Below, piece after piece: positions 54,501-60,500 of a stretch of DNA of 64,000 bases. The stretch comes from Pelodera strongyloides (lineage: Eukaryota; Nematoda; Chromadorea; Rhabditida; Rhabditidae), in assembly GCA_036852015.1 (NCBI GenBank), contig JAANDG010000573.1, forward strand, positions 29,948-93,947, given 5' to 3'. The notes beneath the pieces were generated by a model. That model was not told where the DNA came from and did no database searches. It worked only from the letters and a program-made list of their open reading frames with translations. Within the stretch, counting starts at the first letter, position 1. Every line of letters starts with the position of its first letter. The translations under genes were made by a program, and so were the position numbers.

Positions 54501-57500
54501 CAATTATTTACTAACACCACATAAAAAAAGATATTGTTTTGATAAATCTGACCTGTGCCGGTGAAATATCTCAATGTTATCGAGAACAATGCCCACTAGA
54601 TTGATCTTATCAGCGTTTAGAAGGCCTCCAGCTCCAATTCTTGAAGAAAAATGATCTTCGCCATTTGCATCGTTCATGAACTGGAAATAAAATGCGCAAC
54701 TATTATATTACTAAATTATAAAAAAAATTCCTTCATTAAAAATCCTCGTACTCAGAGTCAATATCAGATAAAATGGTGGGTCTAATTGCCTTTACAAGTA
54801 TATGACAAGCAAATAAAAACGCTCGATTAAAGCAGGATTGTACCCGCTTTGGGAAATTTGCATATGATACGCATTTCCTATGCGTCCTATGCAAATTATT
54901 GGTGCCCGTTCGAAGCTTCCGGCACCAAATTTACATAGGATACATAGGGTATACGTATCATATGCCCAAAGTAGCAATACTGCTTTGAAGATCTGGAGCT
55001 TATTTCTTATCGCTTTGCGCGGAATTACATCTAATATAGAAGGAAATTATTACAAAAGAATGCATGCCGAATGGTTGTGAAACCATTAAAATACCTCCAA
55101 GCGTTCTTTGTTGCCCTCGTGACCAATCAAGACGACGTTGGACAACTCGTTGACAATCGAATACAGATCTCTGAAATGGGATTCCTTGGTCTAAAGCTAT
55201 ATACCGGCCGGTTTTTGAAATGTGTTGCACAACTGCACTCCCATAGGTTGCATGCAAATGAGTATAAATTGAATAGAACATCGCAGTATCGTACAGTTAT
55301 TTGCGTACACTGTGTGGGAATACAGCGCCCGATATGTTTCAAAAAACAGGCTGTTATACGGCTTTAAAATCGGTGATTCGCCACCTGTTGGTGTTTGTGA
55401 GTGGGCCTCGTAAACTGTACGAGAGCGGCTCGGAAACCGCTCTCTCTTTGGTCCGCAGCAATTTTCTCGCCAGTCGGTTTGAATACGCAGAACGACTAAC
55501 AAGCACTCTGTGCGCCAGTGCTCTTGGATTCCGCGTTCGAATGTATTTCGATGCTGGTCGCGCAGTGTATAAGTCGCTGTCTCTAGAGCAGCGCAGGCAC
55601 TGCGGCTCATCGGTTCGACTCCTACCCCGGACAGACCAAGCTTTCTTCTTAAAGTACATTGGTAGCAATTTCGGTTGCGAAGGAATGTATCTCGAAGCAT
55701 ATGGGTGATACTACTATAAAGACTCCAAACTACAAACTAGTAAGATCGAAGCCCCTTATTACTTACCTTAAGAAGATCCCGAAGTATGGAATAACTCGGC
55801 ATTGTGGCATCCTCAGTGCTCTCTGCATTGCAGTGACATACAGTGGAGATGGTTGATTCTTCTTACTTGGAAGCAGTAATTCGCAGAACTAAATACTACG
55901 GTTATGGTTCTTGTAACTTAGGCCAAAGAGCCCTAAGAGACACTGAGATGAAAGATGGCTTGCACGTCAACTTGTGTGCCAGAATTTGCCTAGGAAAAGC
56001 TAAAAAAATCTCTGGAAAAGCGAGAGAGAGAGAGGGAGAGAGGGGAGAGAGGTGAGAGAGAGAGGATAACAGGATAGTCTCCTAGGACCCTTTGCTAGAT
56101 CAACTCCCAAAGATAAGCTATCACTCTAAGCACGAGTGCCTGAGATGTGCTCCTGCTAAATCTGGAAAGCTGACATCAATTCACTTCACGTTTACCTGTT
56201 CATATTTGGCCTTTTCCTCAGCGCGCAGACTCAACCAAAATGGGCCCAATTTCTCGCTTCGAAGTCCCATTAAAACCTCGACGGCCGCGTTGAAATTTCC
56301 TAGAAACCTCGAAGTAGTCTTTGACCAAGGGAGCCTCTCCCTTCGGGAAAGACTCTAGATTTGGGATGGGAGAGTTTTCCCGAATCATAGTCTTTACAAC
56401 TTTTCCTAATGGGTAGTGTATATCCTTCTTTTTTTATTGAGGGACTCATCTTCTCATAGTATCGTTCTCTAATTATATTTCTCGAACTTTGAACGTCACG
56501 AAGTATCGCTAAATATACTACGTCAAAAGTTTTAGTTTCAAACGTTGGGACAATCACGTCCAGCCATAAAGCCATTTTATCGTGCATAATCATAACAGAT
56601 ATCGTGTTCTCAATATTCTTTTTCTTCAATAAACACGGCCGACTGTTAATCATAATGTGCTGAATACAAATAAGGAGCGAAAAGCGAAAAGTGGATAGGG
56701 CGGAGTCAAAAACCATATTTCAGAAAGAGCTCGTAAAAACCAATAATATTCATATCAATATTGCTACAGCTAATATTCGCTGTCTGTGAAATCATACTGT
56801 AGTCGACGCTTTCTTACTGTAATCATAGAAAAATGATCACCATCCCCTTGTTATTATACTAGCTTACTTCTTTTATACCAAAACTATGCGTCGTAGGTTA
56901 CGTGAGGTAAAGTTTTTTTCCTTTATTGTACTAAAACAAAGACAAATTATGCAACACGTTAGAAAGAAGTTTGTCTTTTCTGTAGCGCCACAATATCAGG
57001 TAAATCCAATTTTGTTCCTTCCGCAAATGGCCTACAAAACTAATACGATCATCTACGATCCCAAATAAGCATTTGTTCCCTTGCCAAATAACTGGCCTTA
57101 TGTTGTACTATAGCAATATGGGCAGTATATTTGGCAATAGAACGGTGTTTTAATTTCTTCGTACAATTAGAATTCCCTTGAAAAAACATGAACAACCAGG
57201 CATATATTATGTACTACACTGTACAAAAAAAACTCTCAACCCGAAACTAGGATTTAATTATTATAAAAGATACCAATGTTCCAGCAGGTTTCAACGATTC
57301 GGAGTATGGCATTCAGTGCAACTTTTCGATCGTCGTGCGTTGGTTGTGATATGATCACATGGGTGATCCATGACGAGACCTAGAGTGGAAATAAAGTGAT
57401 AAAGATAAATAGTACCGGTTTATATCAACCGAATCCGCAGAAACGGTGCACGGGGGTCCAGTTCGTTTCTGAAGCCGGACATACTGGGCCTTTAAACTTT

Positions 57501-60500
57501 CCGGAGGCCAATTTTCTCGTTAAGCCGATCTCCGCCAGTTTTTACCCAGCTACCAACCTTTCACCAGACCTCACCCTACCAAAGGTGTAAAAGTTGGTAG
57601 GTGGGTATGCGAAAATGTGGAAATAGGATATACAATCGATCAACTTGCAGTAATGAGAGAACAAAGCGGCGGCCAATTTCAAATAATCAGATATTACGGT
57701 AAACGGGTACGTTTTCTATCTGCCCATTTTATAATATAACAGCTTGCGCAGGCGAGCATGCGATGCACCAGCCGCGCACCCTTTTTTGAGCCAGGCGACA
57801 CCGCCGTAATACACCTTTTTGAGCCATGACGTCGCCACGCGACCGCTGGGTTTTACCAGCATAAGGTTAGACGCATAATCAGCGGACAGCCGTACTCTGT
57901 GTGTCCCGTGACATGATACATGTTTGGCCAGTTTTAGATTTTTTTTGTTTCACATAGCTCAGCTTATGACCAAAGCTGGGAAAAGCTGAAATAAAGTGCT
58001 CGGGGAAATGAAATCATTTCTAATAAAAACCAAGGTAGGAAATTGTCAGTTATTTCACATTAACATTGAAATTAGCTTACCTCACTCAGCCGTTTCACCA
58101 AGCTCCTCACGGGGCTCGAGTTTTCAATCACTGTCACCGATGTCATATCACAGATGACATACCGTACGTAGTCCATCGGTTGAATACCGTAGAAGAGCTG
58201 GTACTCTGTGTGAGCGAGCTGAATAGTTGTATATGGGGTGAGACTATGGCGTGGACTCGAACTCTGGTCACCTGCCTCACAGAAGACGCCCTCAGGTTAA
58301 GTCAATTTAGGCAGGCATACACACAACTAAATATATTCTTACAAACTTCACTCCAAACATACCTGATATGCTACTTCTTCCGGGAAGTGCAAGATATATT
58401 GCAACCGTTCCAATTCCAAACGGAAAAGAGTGATCGGTTCGAGAGAGAACAGGGCGCCAGGAAGGGCAGACACATAGGAGACTGTGGATGCAGACCGGGA
58501 GGAAGCTGGAAGAATTTCTTATTATTGGATTGAGAATAATTGTTGCTTATCAATATGACCACGGCTGTAAAAAATAAAGATAAAGAAGGTAATCCCCCAA
58601 TCATGCTTGCCTAATACTTAAGTACTGTCCTATGAGTAAGACCTTATATTACGGTAACTAATTTAGGTACTGCGGTAGCTTCGTTTAGTACCGTAGCTTC
58701 TTTTAGTACCGTAACTCCGTTACGGGGGAAGACAACGCCCTGCCTTGTTTAGTCGGTAACTCTGTTTAGAATGGTAACTCTTTCAGTACGGTACCTCCGT
58801 ATGGTAGTTCGATACGGTAACACTCGGTTTATACGGTAATTATGGTTAGCACGCTAGCTTCGTCTATTCCGTTTCTTCCGCTTCCGGTAACTTACAAGTG
58901 CTGGCATCAATACTCCTTCTCTGTCCACTTGCGTTCAAGGACCTCTGTATAAAATTGCTCGCGGAATTCTGTTGGATTTCCCATAACGTCATCGATATGG
59001 ATTTTAGAGAGTTGTATGAGGGTGCTGGAATTAGAAATTTATTATTATGTGGGGTTAGGTCATATACCGGGGCCTGCCATAGGATGCGAGGCTTATGCAT
59101 GGGCCTGTGTAAGCGTTGGCTGAGGTATTCCAGAATTAGGTTTATGTAAAGACCTGACGTAGTATTAAGCCTAGATCAGATCATATTACTTGGGAATAAA
59201 CCTGTGTACGTTCGTAGCGATAAGCTTTGACTTGGGTAGTAACTCGAACGAGCTTAGGTCGTGTGCACGACCAACAAATGGTAAAACAACCAAATCTGGT
59301 TGGCATGCGAATAAAATTAATCAATCAAATAAATTATTAATAATTCATAACACCAACCAATCAGTTGCCATTTATTCCCACGAAATTCGAGCAGAAGTTG
59401 ATGCTTTGAAACACCGCCTCCGACACGCCACTGAAGATTATTTTTACAATTCAGCTACGTAAACTACAGTGCGCCGCGCGTCTTACGGTGCAGATGATGC
59501 GCGGTGAAAATCTGGCGCGCGTATGGCTCAACTAAAGGAATGTTGAAAGAAGCTGTGATACTTGAGAAAGTTTGAGAATGTTTCTATAAGTAAGCGCCAG
59601 CTGATACAGGTTCTATTGGGCTTGCTTTTTCTACAAAGCTTATGTTTTAAGCAAATGCTTTCTAAAATTAATTGAATCGCTCACTAAGAAGTTTGGCTGA
59701 TCGATTAAAGGGTCAGGCCCATTTCAAATAACCCCTATTGTTGATAATTCCATCTGATTCTTTATGTCAAATATAGCAGGATAAGATTTTTTTCTAATTT
59801 TCAAGCGCAAAATTCACGCAGTATTCAGCAATTTACCATTGCCAGTCATACCCAACTATATATCGCATTTGCTACGCCCCTCCGAGCTAATTGGGCAATA
59901 TGCTCTATTGGGCGTGGCAATTGCGATATAGGCCAATCAGCGCGAATGGGCGTGACAACTGCGATTGATTGTTGTGTATGACCGGCCGTGGTAAATTGCT
60001 GAAAACTGCATGAATACCGCGACTGAAAATTGGAAAAAAAATCAGCCTACTATACTTGACATGGAGAATCAGACGGAATCATCAAAAATAGGGGTCATTT
60101 GAAATGGGCCTGACCCTTTAACTTGTGAAACTTACTTATGCAATATATTTATTTTCTCGTAGTATTTATTTGCTTACTTTTTTTTGAGGGATGCGAGATA
60201 AAGAGAGGGATCACATAATCAGAGACACGCAGAGACAAATTCTCCCAACCGGGGAGGCCCCCGCTGTTCCTGCATACGCAGACGGCCACAGGACAGGATA
60301 CAACAACAACTACAAACAACCTGTTGTAACGTGCTGGCATGCTGTCGTTTCAGTACGAGTTTCGTGTTGCCGTCAAGGAGGCATAGCGAAGCACTGCTGA
60401 GACACAGCAGCCGAAGTGTCTGAAGTATTGTGGAGTTATTGATTTTTAAGCAACAAAATGGAAAGTTATCGATTTATCGATCTTGAGTCATCAGTATTTA

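Noticed and set aside
55197..55708. Overlapping 167- and 135-codon ORFs on both strands
   Set aside because: They run through a family B palindrome and a tRNA-like repeat; not protein-like.
58066..58533. 155-codon plus-strand ORF
   Set aside because: It lies antisense to two RasGEF exons (58081-58218 and 58363-58505) that show clear protein similarity on the minus strand.
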